Shown: positions 7,619 to 16,236 of the stretch, in pieces
Layout: each line of letters starts with the position of its first letter
Numbering within the stretch: the first letter of the stretch is position 1
Assembly: GCA_965247525.1 (NCBI GenBank)
Contig: OZ252015.1
Location: 186,001-250,000, forward strand
Reading direction: 5' to 3'
Length of the DNA stretch: 64,000 bases
Source of the DNA: JAZKID01 sp965247525
GTDB lineage: Bacteria > Pseudomonadota > Alphaproteobacteria > Rhizobiales > UBA4765
Position numbers and translations under genes: made by a program
The notes under the pieces: model-generated
What the model saw: the letters and a program-made list of their open reading frames with translations, nothing else
What the model was told of the DNA's origin: nothing
Database searches by the model: none

Positions 7619-8560
7619 ATGACACTTGCATTTATATATCCCGGTCAGGGCAGCCAGGCCGTCAGCATGGGCAAAGCACTGTTTGATGCGTTTTCTTCAG
7701 CACGCGATGTTTTTGCCGAGATTGACGAAGCGCTGAAGCAAAACATCTCTCAAATCATGTTTACAGGGCCTGCGGATACACTTCAGTTGACTGAAAATGC
7801 CCAACCGGCCCTGATGGCATGCTCCCTTGCCATGCAGCGCGTATTATTAAGTGAGGCTGGCGTACCGGTCACGCGCGCCAAATTTCTTGCCGGCCACTCG
7901 CTTGGTGAATATTCAGCGCTGTGTGCGGGTGAGGCGCTTAGCCTTGCCGAAACGGCGCAGCTCCTTAAAACCCGCGGTCTGGCCATGCAGGCCGCCGTGC
8001 AGGTCGGCAAAGGCGCGATGGCGGCGCTTATTGGCCTCGAATTTGAAGCTGTCAAAGAGATTGCAGCAGAAGCGGCGAATGGGGAAGTCTGTCAGGCCGC
8101 CAATGACAATGGCGGCGGTCAGGTGGTCATTTCCGGCGATAAAAATGCCGTGGAGCGTGCCGCTGAAATTGCAAAAGCAAGAGGCGCAAAACGCGCCGTC
8201 ATGTTGCCTGTCTCTGCGCCTTTTCATTGTGCATTAATGCAGCCAGCGGCCGATGTCATGAAAATGGCTCTCGACCGCGTGACGCTGAATGCGCCGCTTG
8301 TGCCTTTGGTTGCGAATGTGACAGCCGATGCCGTCCAGCAACCCAGCGATATTCGAAAACTGCTTGTCGAGCAGGTGACAGGCACAGTCAGGTGGCGCGA
8401 AAGCATTGCATTTATGACAGCGCAGGGCGTAACACGTTTTGCTGAAATTGGTTCGGGGAAAGTTTTAAGTGGTCTTGTCAAACGCATCTCGCCCGATGCG
8501 GAGACATTAAGCCTCGGCACACCGCAAGATATCGAAGGTTTTTTGAAAGCGGCAGCGTAA
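7619..8560 (+). CDS. fabD: Malonyl-CoA:ACP transacylase FabD
   Basis: FabD loads malonate onto acyl carrier protein for fatty acid elongation. The 313-residue protein shows the N-terminal YPGQGSQ loop, the nucleophile Ser94 in GHSLGEYSA, and the catalytic His203 in SAPFHCALM. The ATG at 7619 has AAGGA seven bases upstream and gives the usual family start MTLAFIYPGQGSQ. A GTG 36 bases earlier in the same frame would add an atypical extension. It opens a plus-strand run of fatty acid synthesis genes interrupted by unknown membrane proteins. Confidence 0.96.
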   Translation: MTLAFIYPGQGSQAVSMGKALFDAFSSARDVFAEIDEALKQNISQIMFTGPADTLQLTENAQPALMACSLAMQRVLLSEAGVPVTRAKFLAGHSLGEYSALCAGEALSLAETAQLLKTRGLAMQAAVQVGKGAMAALIGLEFEAVKEIAAEAANGEVCQAANDNGGGQVVISGDKNAVERAAEIAKARGAKRAVMLPVSAPFHCALMQPAADVMKMALDRVTLNAPLVPLVANVTADAVQQPSDIRKLLVEQVTGTVRWRESIAFMTAQGVTRFAEIGSGKVLSGLVKRISPDAETLSLGTPQDIEGFLKAAA

Positions 8561-8631
8561 GCTTGACCTAATTTAAATATAAAAGTATTCGTGTCTTTCT
8601 ATATATTTTATGATTTTTATGGAATGCTCAA

Positions 8632-9354
8632 ATGCTTCAGATATCAAGCACTAAACCACATCAAAAACCTGTTTATTTGAATGAATATCAAACATTTTTC
8701 AAAGATTCTTTGGATGTGTTTAAAAAAATAACGGTTCCGGAAAACACACAAAAACACGATTTTCCGTCTGTGCTTCCACCTATAGTTTACGGAGCTTGGA
8801 TGGGTAAACGTCGGCTCAATCCATCGGTTATCGAAAGTGTGATTGATACTGTGAGGCAAAAATCCATTGCGCAGCCAAAAAACTGGAACATGCGCTTTTT
8901 TGGCAAAGCAGTTGAGGAAACCGAGAAGACATTTTCGAGCCCTGCAAAATTCGTAAGCAAATTACCCGCAATGCCGAAAATCAAATATGGCAAAGCAGTC
9001 ATGGGTGTCGCCTTCGCAGGTTATGCACTTCTTCATCTCAAAAGAAGCTTGGAAAACGACGCGGCAAACGATGACGGCTTGCGACTGACGTCCAATTATT
9101 CGATCGGCCGCAACACTTTCGGCTTAGTTGGCGCAACAGTCGCTGCGCTCGCATTAAGCAGGTTAATTTCAAAATACGCATCAATACCTGCGGATGGCTT
9201 AGATAAATTTGTTGCTGGCGCTGCTGGTGGCGCGGGCGCGCTGATCGGTGCAACATCCGGCGCGTTTTTCTATGATTTTCTTCGCGAGCCTGAAATTTTA
9301 GGAAAATATTTCAACTCTACCGACAAAGCGGGACGGCAAGTGGTTGCGGCCTGA
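8632..9354 (+). CDS. Unrecognised membrane protein A with shared C-terminal membrane module
   Basis: I do not recognise this 240-residue protein. Residues 1-115 are hydrophilic with no signal peptide. From about residue 120 there is a hydrophobic segment, an acidic loop (E-N-D-A-A-N-D-D-G), a Y-S-I-G-R-N-T signature, and two glycine- and alanine-rich hydrophobic segments, the second containing AGAAGGAGALIG. The same arrangement ends the proteins at 10259-10933 and 10951-12210, so the three look like one family with different N-terminal regions. It sits between fabD and fabG on the same strand. A weak -35/-10 pair (TTGACC at 8563, TATTCG at 8586) may serve it. The ribosome binding site is poor. 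Confidence 0.75.
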   Translation: MLQISSTKPHQKPVYLNEYQTFFKDSLDVFKKITVPENTQKHDFPSVLPPIVYGAWMGKRRLNPSVIESVIDTVRQKSIAQPKNWNMRFFGKAVEETEKTFSSPAKFVSKLPAMPKIKYGKAVMGVAFAGYALLHLKRSLENDAANDDGLRLTSNYSIGRNTFGLVGATVAALALSRLISKYASIPADGLDKFVAGAAGGAGALIGATSGAFFYDFLREPEILGKYFNSTDKAGRQVVAA

Positions 9355-9401
9355 GGCAAGCGGTGTAAGAGTTTGCCTCAATCAACCATCTACGGGGCAT
9401 C

Positions 9402-10139
9402 ATGTTTTCACTTGAAGGTAAAAAAGCACTGGTCACAGGCGCAACAGGCGGCATAGGCGAAGCCATTGCCAAAGCATTAATCGGGCAGGGCGCAACTGTT
9501 GTCATTTCAGGAACGCGGCAAGAAAAACTCGATGAGCTGAAATCATCCCTCGGTGAAAACGCGCAAGCGATCGCTTGCAACCTCTCAGACGGCGCGGCAG
9601 TCGATGCCTTGCCTGAGAAGGTAGCAGAAACGCTTGGCGGTCTCGATATTCTGGTCTCAAATGCCGGACTGACCAAAGACAATATTTTTATCCGTTTGAG
9701 CGATGAAGCGTGGGACGACGTGATCAGGGTCAACCTGACAGCATATTTTCGTCTTTGCCGCGCTGCCGGCAAAATGATGATGCGTGCGCGCTCCGGCAGG
9801 ATAATTGGAATTTCTTCCGTTGTCGGTGTGACGGGTAATCCCGGACAGGGGAATTACTGCGCATCGAAAGCCGGCATGATTGGCATGTCAAAATCGCTGG
9901 CGATGGAAGTTGCTTCGCGCGGCGTCACGGTCAATTGCATCGCGCCCGGCTTCATTGGTACGCCGATGACGGATGCGCTCAACGATAAGCAAAAAGAGCA
10001 AATTTTGGGGCGCATTCCAGCAAACCGACTTGGCTTGCCCGAGGAAATTGCCAGCGGCGTTGTGTTTTTGAGCAGTCAGGAGGCCGCTTATATCACGGGC
10101 CAAACCCTTCACATCAATGGCGGAATGGCGATGATCTAA
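9402..10139 (+). CDS. fabG: 3-oxoacyl-ACP reductase FabG
   Basis: FabG reduces the beta-keto group of acyl-ACP with NADPH. The 245-residue short-chain dehydrogenase has the cofactor motif TGATGGIG at 12-19 and the NAG motif at 87-89. The catalytic set is Asn111, Ser139, Tyr152 and Lys156 (Y-C-A-S-K), and the protein ends with the usual G-G-M-A-M-I. It is separated from fabD by an unrelated gene, whereas many relatives place fabG directly after fabD. Confidence 0.95.
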   Translation: MFSLEGKKALVTGATGGIGEAIAKALIGQGATVVISGTRQEKLDELKSSLGENAQAIACNLSDGAAVDALPEKVAETLGGLDILVSNAGLTKDNIFIRLSDEAWDDVIRVNLTAYFRLCRAAGKMMMRARSGRIIGISSVVGVTGNPGQGNYCASKAGMIGMSKSLAMEVASRGVTVNCIAPGFIGTPMTDALNDKQKEQILGRIPANRLGLPEEIASGVVFLSSQEAAYITGQTLHINGGMAMI

Positions 10140-10150
10140 CAGATCATCGC
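10128..10150 (+). terminator. Stem-loop across the fabG stop codon
   Basis: GCGATGATCT, a three-base loop and AGATCATCGC form a perfect 10-bp inverted repeat that includes the fabG TAA. It is followed by TTATTG, so the T run is poor. It could act as a weak terminator or as a 3' stability hairpin separating fabG from the next gene. Confidence 0.45.
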
Positions 10151-10179
10151 TTATTGGAATGTGTTTTCGAAAATATGAA

Positions 10180-10207
10180 TTGACGTCATTGTCTGGACTG
10201 ATATGTA
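10180..10207 (+). promoter_or_regulatory. Candidate promoter for membrane protein B
   Basis: TTGACG (10180-10185) and TATGTA (10202-10207) are spaced by 16 bases, about 50 bases before the start codon at 10259. The -35 lies in a TGACGTCA palindrome. The call rests on sequence similarity to the general sigma-70 consensus only. Confidence 0.35.
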
Positions 10208-10258
10208 ACCAAAATAGTTAAAAAGCCATTTTACGCGTCATTTTACAGGTTAAAGTCT

Positions 10259-10933
10259 ATGCAGAAAAATTTAGCTCTCTCCTGCTACAAACCTCTTTAT
10301 GCATTGCAAACACCATTATTTGGTAGTGCCGATAATGTAAATATGCGGAGTGTCAAAGAGGGTGCACGCAACGCTTTATTGGGCATTGCAATTTCGAGCG
10401 TATTTGTTCCGCCGCGTTCGAAGCAGTACAAAGAGCTTGGTTATTTTATTACGGAAGGTTCAGAAAAACTGAACCAGGCAAAATCTAAGCTGCGGTCGGC
10501 TCATAAAAATTTTCTGTTGGGCAGCCGTGAAATCATGGAGGCTGAAAATGTTGTCGCAAATTTGCAGCATCACCTTTACAAGCAAGCACCTTTTTTCAAG
10601 AAGTTTGCTTACAAAGATTTTTACAAATCTACGTTTACGCTCAAATCAGCCGGAATGGTCGCGGGTCTTATCGGTGTCGTATGGACAGCATCTCATCTGA
10701 TCGACTGCGCAAAACAAGACGGTGAGGCCCAAGGTAAATTTTATGCAATCGGCAAAAATACACTGCGTGCAAGTTTAGGCACTGCTTTTGGTGCAGGTGT
10801 TGCATTAGGTACAATGTTATTCACGGGTCGCAAAGTTGCGCTACCACATATGCTCATCGCTGGTGCATTTTCAGGTCTTGCCGCGTCTTATATCAATTAC
10901 GATAACGCGGAATATTTTTCATCCGCAAAATAA
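10259..10933 (+). CDS. Unrecognised membrane protein B with shared C-terminal membrane module
   Basis: This 224-residue protein has no recognised domain. The N-terminal half contains a mildly hydrophobic stretch near residues 38-50 and a charged, helix-prone region (residues 58-105) that could be a coiled coil. From about residue 130 it repeats the layout of protein A: a hydrophobic segment, an acidic loop (K-Q-D-G-E-A-Q-G), the signature Y-A-I-G-K-N-T, then two glycine-rich hydrophobic segments. The Y-[SA]-I-G-[RK]-N-T match with protein A is the strongest link. It ends 17 bases before protein C, so B and C are probably co-transcribed. Confidence 0.75.
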   Translation: MQKNLALSCYKPLYALQTPLFGSADNVNMRSVKEGARNALLGIAISSVFVPPRSKQYKELGYFITEGSEKLNQAKSKLRSAHKNFLLGSREIMEAENVVANLQHHLYKQAPFFKKFAYKDFYKSTFTLKSAGMVAGLIGVVWTASHLIDCAKQDGEAQGKFYAIGKNTLRASLGTAFGAGVALGTMLFTGRKVALPHMLIAGAFSGLAASYINYDNAEYFSSAK

Positions 10934-10950
10934 ATTGGAAATATAAAAAT

Positions 10951-12210
10951 ATGTTTTTACAAAATAATGCGGCCACGGCACGCGAGCCGTTATTACAAAA
11001 AAACAGCAGCTTTTTTGAAAAGCCTCTTTTTATGACTGCCAAGGCTTTTTCTGTGGCCAATAGCGCACGTTATTTACATAGTCGCTATGAAAATATCGCG
11101 GCAATCAGCCAATTTGAAAATTTGCGCGCTGTAACAATTCCGCAAAAAAAACAGGTCGTCAAAAATTTACTGGAGGCCGAGACAAAGCTTAAATTTTACG
11201 ACAATCCTAAATGCGTTGCACAGCTTGTGAGACAAAATTTATATACAATTCCAACTAAAACACATGCATATAAACTTGTAGAAACTTTGCAGTCTGGAAA
11301 TCATTTTTTTGAAAATTATTCAAAAGGTGATTTTTCCGGCTATGTTGAAAATTACAGAATGGTTTCAACGCCAAAACTGATTGATGGCAAATGGACAATT
11401 GAAACGCCAATGTTCAAACCATGGAATACAGAAAAAATTGATCTTGAGCATTTAAATAAGTTATCGCTTCTGACCCATGAGCATGAATCTGAAATTTCAA
11501 AAGGTTTTTATCCAAATAAAATTAGCTCATCATCTGTTGCACATGCACCAGCTAATAAATTAAGCATCCGCGCTCTGCAAACGGAAGTTATCGTTGCAGA
11601 AAAAGTTTTTAAATCAGATTATCAATATGCAAGCTCGCATTACATTGAAAACGCCGGAAATTTGCGCCAGTCATTCCCTGAAGGATTTAAACTCGAAAGC
11701 TATGTGCCTGCTGCTGGTTCAATTTCTTCAAAAATAGATTCTGTTTACACTGCGTTAAACGACGTTAAAGATATTTTATCTAATGCGAGCACAGCGCGCA
11801 GCGAGCTGCATGCAATCAAAGATAATGCTATGCGAACAATCTCAACATTTGAAGACGCTAGATACATGGCCAAACCCTATTGGCAAAAAATATTTGCGGC
11901 ACGATTTGGTAAAGCTGCGGGACTTTCAGATGTGCTTTATGTTGGCGGAACACTACTGGGCGGTGCATTTGCAGCCTATGATTTGAGCACGGCCATGAAA
12001 GAAGACGGCGCGGAGAACGGCGCTGCGCGCCGCTTTGGGCAAAAGTCATATGCCTCAATCGGGTCAACTGCCGGCAGCTATGCCATTCTCGCTTTGCTCG
12101 CAAAGGGATCTGAAACGCGGGTTGGTTTTTTCAGCACGCTTGTTTGCGGTGCCGTTGGTGCATTTGGCGGCGATTGGCTGGGCAAAAAGACATATAATGC
12201 GGTTTCATAA
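10951..12210 (+). CDS. Unrecognised membrane protein C, long N-terminal region plus shared membrane module
   Basis: This 419-residue protein has about 325 hydrophilic residues without a signal peptide or recognised motif. The C-terminal module of proteins A and B follows: a hydrophobic segment (about 330-350), an acidic loop (K-E-D-G-A-E-N-G), the signature R-R-F-G-Q-K-S, and two glycine-rich hydrophobic segments, the last with CGAVGAFGG. Codon and base use in the N-terminal part looks AT-rich compared with fabG and fabF. GGAA lies ten bases before the ATG. It follows protein B by 17 bases and precedes the acpP promoter. Confidence 0.75.
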   Translation: MFLQNNAATAREPLLQKNSSFFEKPLFMTAKAFSVANSARYLHSRYENIAAISQFENLRAVTIPQKKQVVKNLLEAETKLKFYDNPKCVAQLVRQNLYTIPTKTHAYKLVETLQSGNHFFENYSKGDFSGYVENYRMVSTPKLIDGKWTIETPMFKPWNTEKIDLEHLNKLSLLTHEHESEISKGFYPNKISSSSVAHAPANKLSIRALQTEVIVAEKVFKSDYQYASSHYIENAGNLRQSFPEGFKLESYVPAAGSISSKIDSVYTALNDVKDILSNASTARSELHAIKDNAMRTISTFEDARYMAKPYWQKIFAARFGKAAGLSDVLYVGGTLLGGAFAAYDLSTAMKEDGAENGAARRFGQKSYASIGSTAGSYAILALLAKGSETRVGFFSTLVCGAVGAFGGDWLGKKTYNAVS

Positions 12211-12266
12211 CCACAAACTTGCATGAGAAAGCCCGTTTTAGCCTTTGATAGCTTTCATATTGGCTC

Positions 12267-12296
12267 TTGCCTTGATACGACTCCCGAACGTATAAA
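12267..12296 (+). promoter_or_regulatory. Candidate acpP promoter
   Basis: TTGCCT (12267-12272) and TATAAA (12291-12296) lie 18 bases apart and 37 bases before the acpP start codon. acpP is usually among the most strongly expressed genes and commonly has its own promoter. Confidence 0.45.
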
Positions 12297-12333
12297 CACC
12301 CCTAGGCAACACCTGATTTGGTAGAGGATTAAA

Positions 12334-12576
12334 ATGAGCGATATTTCGGAACGCGTTAAAAAAATTGTTGTAGAACATTTGAGCGTTGACGCCGAGAAGG
12401 TTGTCGATGATGCAAGTTTCATCGATGATCTGGGTGCAGACAGCCTCGACACAGTCGAGCTGGTCATGGCGTTCGAGGAAGAATTCAACGTTGAAATCCC
12501 TGATGATGCTGCAGAAACAATTCAGACTGTTGGCGATGCCGTTCGCTTTCTCGAAAAGAAAAAAGCAGCTGCTTAG
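12334..12576 (+). CDS. acpP: Acyl carrier protein
   Basis: AcpP carries growing acyl chains as a thioester on 4'-phosphopantetheine. The 80-residue acidic protein has the attachment serine Ser37 in the G-A-D-S-L-D motif, followed by the canonical helix TVELVMAFEEEF. A GAGGA ribosome binding site stands before the ATG. The spacing to fabF is 91 bases and contains a strong hairpin. Confidence 0.97.
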   Translation: MSDISERVKKIVVEHLSVDAEKVVDDASFIDDLGADSLDTVELVMAFEEEFNVEIPDDAAETIQTVGDAVRFLEKKKAAA

Positions 12577-12623
12577 TCTTTTGTGCCCAATCCATCTGGG
12601 CCTGCTCTAATCAATAAAAACAG

Positions 12624-12643
12624 ATACCGGCTTTTGCCGGTAT
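12624..12643 (+). terminator. Hairpin between acpP and fabF (attenuator-like)
   Basis: ATACCGGC, a TTTT loop and GCCGGTAT form a perfect 8-bp stem-loop followed by a weak T-rich stretch (GTCTTTAT). Placed between a gene needed at high level and one needed at lower level, it may be a partial terminator or a processing and stability element. Confidence 0.5.
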
Positions 12644-12667
12644 GTCTTTATAAGGGATACGACCAAA

Positions 12668-13948
12668 ATGCAGAACAGTCCGCTTCGCCGCGTTGTGATA
12701 ACGGGCATCGGCATGGTGACGTCGCTCGGCGCGAACGCAGAGCAGACCTGGGACAATGTCAAAAAAGGACAGTCTGGCGCGGCACGTGTAACTGATTTTG
12801 AGGTTGGCGATCTTGCCTGCCAGATTGCAGCGCAAATCAAGCGCGGCGACGGTACAGATGGCACCTTTGCTCCTGATAAGTGGATGGAGCCCAAAGAACA
12901 GCGCCGCGTCGATGATTTCATTATTTACGCGATGGCAGCTGCGCGCCAAGCGCTTGATGATGCCGATTGGCATCCGACCACTTATGAAGACCAGATTGCC
13001 TCCGGCGTTATGGTGGGTTCAGGCATAGGTGGGATTGAGGGCATTTCGGACGCCGCGATTACGCTGAAAGACAGCGGCCCGCGCCGTATCTCGCCTTTTT
13101 TTATTCCCGGCCGTCTTATCAATCTTGCTGGCGGATATATTTCCATTGAATTTGGCTTGAAAGGCCCGAACAGTGCTGTTGTGACGGCGTGTTCAACAGG
13201 CTCACATGCCATCGGTGATGGCGCACGTATTATTGCTCTTGGCGATGCCGATGTCATGGTTGCAGGCGGCACGGAAAGCCCGATTTCACGCATTTCACTG
13301 GCGGGCTTTGCGGCATGCCGTGCGCTTTCAACCCATTTTAATGATGACCCAACAAAAGCTTCGCGCCCCTACGATAAAGCCCGTGACGGGTTTTTGATGG
13401 GCGAGGGTGCTGGCATCGTCGTTCTTGAAGAACTTGAGCATGCAAAAGCCCGCGGCGCCAAAATTTACGCCGAAGTTGTCGGCTATGGCATGTCGGGTGA
13501 CGCGTTTCATATCACGGCGCCAAAAGAAGACGGCGACGGCGCCTATCGCTGCATGAAGGCCGCTTTAAAGCGCGCAGGCATCGCACCCGCACAAATTGAT
13601 TACATCAACGCCCATGGCACATCGACACCACTTGGTGACGAGATTGAACTGCGCGCTGTGGAGCGCCTTTTTGGCGACGATGCCCATACAACCACAATGT
13701 CATCGACAAAATCCTGCACCGGGCATCTGCTTGGTGCTGCGGGTGCGATTGAGGGTATTTTTTCCGCGCTTTCCATTCGCGACCAAATTGCACCTCCAAC
13801 AATTAATCTCGACAACCCATCAATCAAAACCAAGCTGGATCTTGTGCCGCATAAGGCCAAGCCAATGAAGATTGATTATGCCCTTTCGAATTCATTTGGA
13901 TTCGGCGGGACAAATGCATCGCTTGTTTTTAAACGTTATGGCGACTAA
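12668..13948 (+). CDS. fabF: 3-oxoacyl-ACP synthase II FabF
   Basis: FabF condenses malonyl-ACP with acyl-ACP in the elongation cycle. The 426-residue thiolase-fold enzyme has the catalytic triad Cys175 (TACSTGSHAIGD), His316 (NAHGTSTPLGD) and His353, with Lys348 in STKSCTGHLLGAAG. It also has the closing FGFGGTNASLV segment. Length is normal. It continues the plus-strand fatty acid run into mltG. Confidence 0.97.
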   Translation: MQNSPLRRVVITGIGMVTSLGANAEQTWDNVKKGQSGAARVTDFEVGDLACQIAAQIKRGDGTDGTFAPDKWMEPKEQRRVDDFIIYAMAAARQALDDADWHPTTYEDQIASGVMVGSGIGGIEGISDAAITLKDSGPRRISPFFIPGRLINLAGGYISIEFGLKGPNSAVVTACSTGSHAIGDGARIIALGDADVMVAGGTESPISRISLAGFAACRALSTHFNDDPTKASRPYDKARDGFLMGEGAGIVVLEELEHAKARGAKIYAEVVGYGMSGDAFHITAPKEDGDGAYRCMKAALKRAGIAPAQIDYINAHGTSTPLGDEIELRAVERLFGDDAHTTTMSSTKSCTGHLLGAAGAIEGIFSALSIRDQIAPPTINLDNPSIKTKLDLVPHKAKPMKIDYALSNSFGFGGTNASLVFKRYGD

Positions 13949-13985
13949 ACCCGCGCCTCATTTTTGCTAAAATTTTGGTTTTCCT

Positions 13986-15257
13986 ATGACGCATGACAAC
14001 GACACTTCAGACAATCCTGACACGGTTGAGCCGGGGCCAGACGACACACCAATCTATGAGCACAAACAAGACCGTTTCGTGCCGCGCAGCCCACGCGCAA
14101 TGATTGAGCCTGACCTTCCGCCGCCGCCACCGCGCCGATCAACCAAAGCCAAAAGCCCGTTTATCAGCGGCTTGAATGGAATCTTTTCATTTATTCTTAT
14201 CTCGACGCTGTTTGCCTTCGCGGCCATTTATTTCATCAAACAGCGCCTTGTTGCGCCAGGCCCTTTGCAAAACGCAGTTGAGATTGTCGTTCCGCCGCGC
14301 TCAGGCATGACGGACATTTCCAGCCTTCTGAAACAGCAGGGCATTATTGATGAGCCGTTGACCTTTCAGGCGGGTGTTTTTCTTAATGGCGCGCGCGGAA
14401 AAATGAAAGCCGGCGAATACCGTTTTGAAGACCATGCAAGTATGCAAAGTATTATCCAGACTTTGCGCGACGGAAAATCCATATTGCATCCAGTTTCAAT
14501 TCCCGAAGGCCTGACCAGCCAACAAATTGTTCAGCGTCTTTTGAACTATGATGCGCTGACCGGTCAGATTGAAACGATCCCGCCAGAGGGCACGCTTCTT
14601 CCTGAAACCTACAACGTTATGCGTGGAACAAGCCGGCAGAAAATTCTCGACAACATGGCAACGGCACAAAAAGATCTGCTTGCTGAATTGATGGCACGCA
14701 AAAAACAGGGCGCGCCTTTTTCCACGGCCAATGAAATGGTTGCGCTTGCGTCTATCGTTGAAAAAGAAACCGGCAAATCGGAAGAACGCCCGCATGTGGC
14801 TTCCGTTTTTATCAACCGTCTCAATAAGGGCATGAAGCTTCAGTCTGACCCGACCGTCATTTACGGAATTGTTGGCGGCAAGGGACCGCTTGGCCGCCCG
14901 CTGACACGCGCCGATTTGAACGGTGTCACCCCTTACAACACCTATATTATCCCCAAACTGCCGCCAACGCCGATCGCAAATCCAGGGCGTTTGGCGCTTG
15001 AGGCTGTTATTGCGCCGCTGGAAACGAGTGATCTTTACTTCGTGGCCGATGGTACGGGCGGCCATGCTTTTGCATCTACGCTCGACCAGCACAATGCCAA
15101 TGTTTTAAAATGGCGTCAGATTGAGCGCGCGCGCGGTGCCGAGCCGCAGCCTGTTTCCACAACACCGCCTGCTTTGGTCGAGCCGCAAAGCGGAGCACCA
15201 TCTGAAACGCCCGCGGCAGGCGATTCTGCACAGCCGCCTTTACGCACCAGCCCGTGA
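13986..15257 (+). CDS. mltG: Endolytic murein transglycosylase MltG
   Basis: MltG (YceG) is an inner-membrane lytic transglycosylase that cuts nascent glycan strands and limits their length. The 423-residue protein has a proline- and acid-rich cytoplasmic N-terminus, one membrane segment near residues 60-82, and the YceG domain. The catalytic Glu lies in ASIVEKETGK, and QSDPTVIYGI follows. The tail is Pro- and Ala-rich. fabF-mltG-yicC-gmk is a familiar alphaproteobacterial order. Confidence 0.94.
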   Translation: MTHDNDTSDNPDTVEPGPDDTPIYEHKQDRFVPRSPRAMIEPDLPPPPPRRSTKAKSPFISGLNGIFSFILISTLFAFAAIYFIKQRLVAPGPLQNAVEIVVPPRSGMTDISSLLKQQGIIDEPLTFQAGVFLNGARGKMKAGEYRFEDHASMQSIIQTLRDGKSILHPVSIPEGLTSQQIVQRLLNYDALTGQIETIPPEGTLLPETYNVMRGTSRQKILDNMATAQKDLLAELMARKKQGAPFSTANEMVALASIVEKETGKSEERPHVASVFINRLNKGMKLQSDPTVIYGIVGGKGPLGRPLTRADLNGVTPYNTYIIPKLPPTPIANPGRLALEAVIAPLETSDLYFVADGTGGHAFASTLDQHNANVLKWRQIERARGAEPQPVSTTPPALVEPQSGAPSETPAAGDSAQPPLRTSP

Positions 15258-15345
15258 TCTCTTGCCGCGTGAACTCTTGCGGCCTATGTTGGCCTATGGA
15301 ATTGCGGCCCAGATTTTGCCAGACGGTTTGCCCGTGTTGACGTCG

Positions 15346-16215
15346 ATGCTTTCCAGCATGACGGGGTTTGGCCAGTCCCATGGCAGTTTTGAAGGCGCGA
15401 CATGGTCGTGGGAGCTTAAAAGCGTCAATGGCCGCAGCCTTGATCTGCGCATGCGAACGCCTCACGGTTTCGATGATCTGGAAGCGCCGCTTCGCGACAT
15501 TCTTTCAAAAAACTTCAGCAGGGGCACGATCAACGTCACCCTTAATATTGAAAGACCCGAACGGGATTTTGATGTGCGGATCAACCAGAAGCTCGTGAAT
15601 AAAATTGCAGAGGTTGCAAAAACCGCCCATCTGCAGGCCCCGGGTCTTGACGGTCTTCTGAGTTTGAAGGGCGTCGTTGAAATTGTTGAGGCCAAAGACA
15701 CAGACGGTTTTCATATTCAACTGCGCGAAAAGTTGATTGAGAGTTTTTTGATTGCGGTTGAAAGTTTGCGCCAAGCCCGCCTGTCTGAAGGCGCTATCAT
15801 ATTTGCACTGTTTATTTCGCAGGTTGAAACCATAGAAGACGTCGTTGAAAAAGCAGGGGCGCATAAAAGCCGGACGACGGACGCCATTGCAGCACGTCTT
15901 CGGGAGCAGATTCAACCGCTTCTCGATGCTATACCGCTCGACGAAGCGCGTCTTTATCAAGAGGCTGCGTTGATCGCGACGCGCGTCGATATTCAGGAAG
16001 AAATTGAGCGGTTACGCGCCCATTGCCAGCAACTGCGCGCGCTTGTCGGCGAAGGCGCTGCACTGGGCCGTCGTCTTGATTTTCTGGCGCAGGAATTTAA
16101 CCGTGAAGCCAATACTTTATGTTCAAAAGCACATGACAAGGACTTGACCGCGCTTGGCCTGTCGCTGAAAAACGTTATCGACCAGTTTCGTGAACAGGCA
16201 CAAAATGTTGAATAA
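15346..16215 (+). CDS. yicC: YicC family endoribonuclease
   Basis: YicC-type proteins are conserved stress-linked proteins; the E. coli member has been reported to act as an endoribonuclease. The start MLSSMTGFGQ is typical and gives 289 residues, matching the family. The open frame reaches back to 15121 but that part overlaps mltG and is not YicC-like. The C-terminal part has the conserved DFLAQEFNREANTLCSKA segment. It lies 88 bases after mltG and 21 before gmk. Confidence 0.93.
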   Translation: MLSSMTGFGQSHGSFEGATWSWELKSVNGRSLDLRMRTPHGFDDLEAPLRDILSKNFSRGTINVTLNIERPERDFDVRINQKLVNKIAEVAKTAHLQAPGLDGLLSLKGVVEIVEAKDTDGFHIQLREKLIESFLIAVESLRQARLSEGAIIFALFISQVETIEDVVEKAGAHKSRTTDAIAARLREQIQPLLDAIPLDEARLYQEAALIATRVDIQEEIERLRAHCQQLRALVGEGAALGRRLDFLAQEFNREANTLCSKAHDKDLTALGLSLKNVIDQFREQAQNVE

Positions 16216-16236
16216 TAACAAGGCTTTAAAAAGAAA

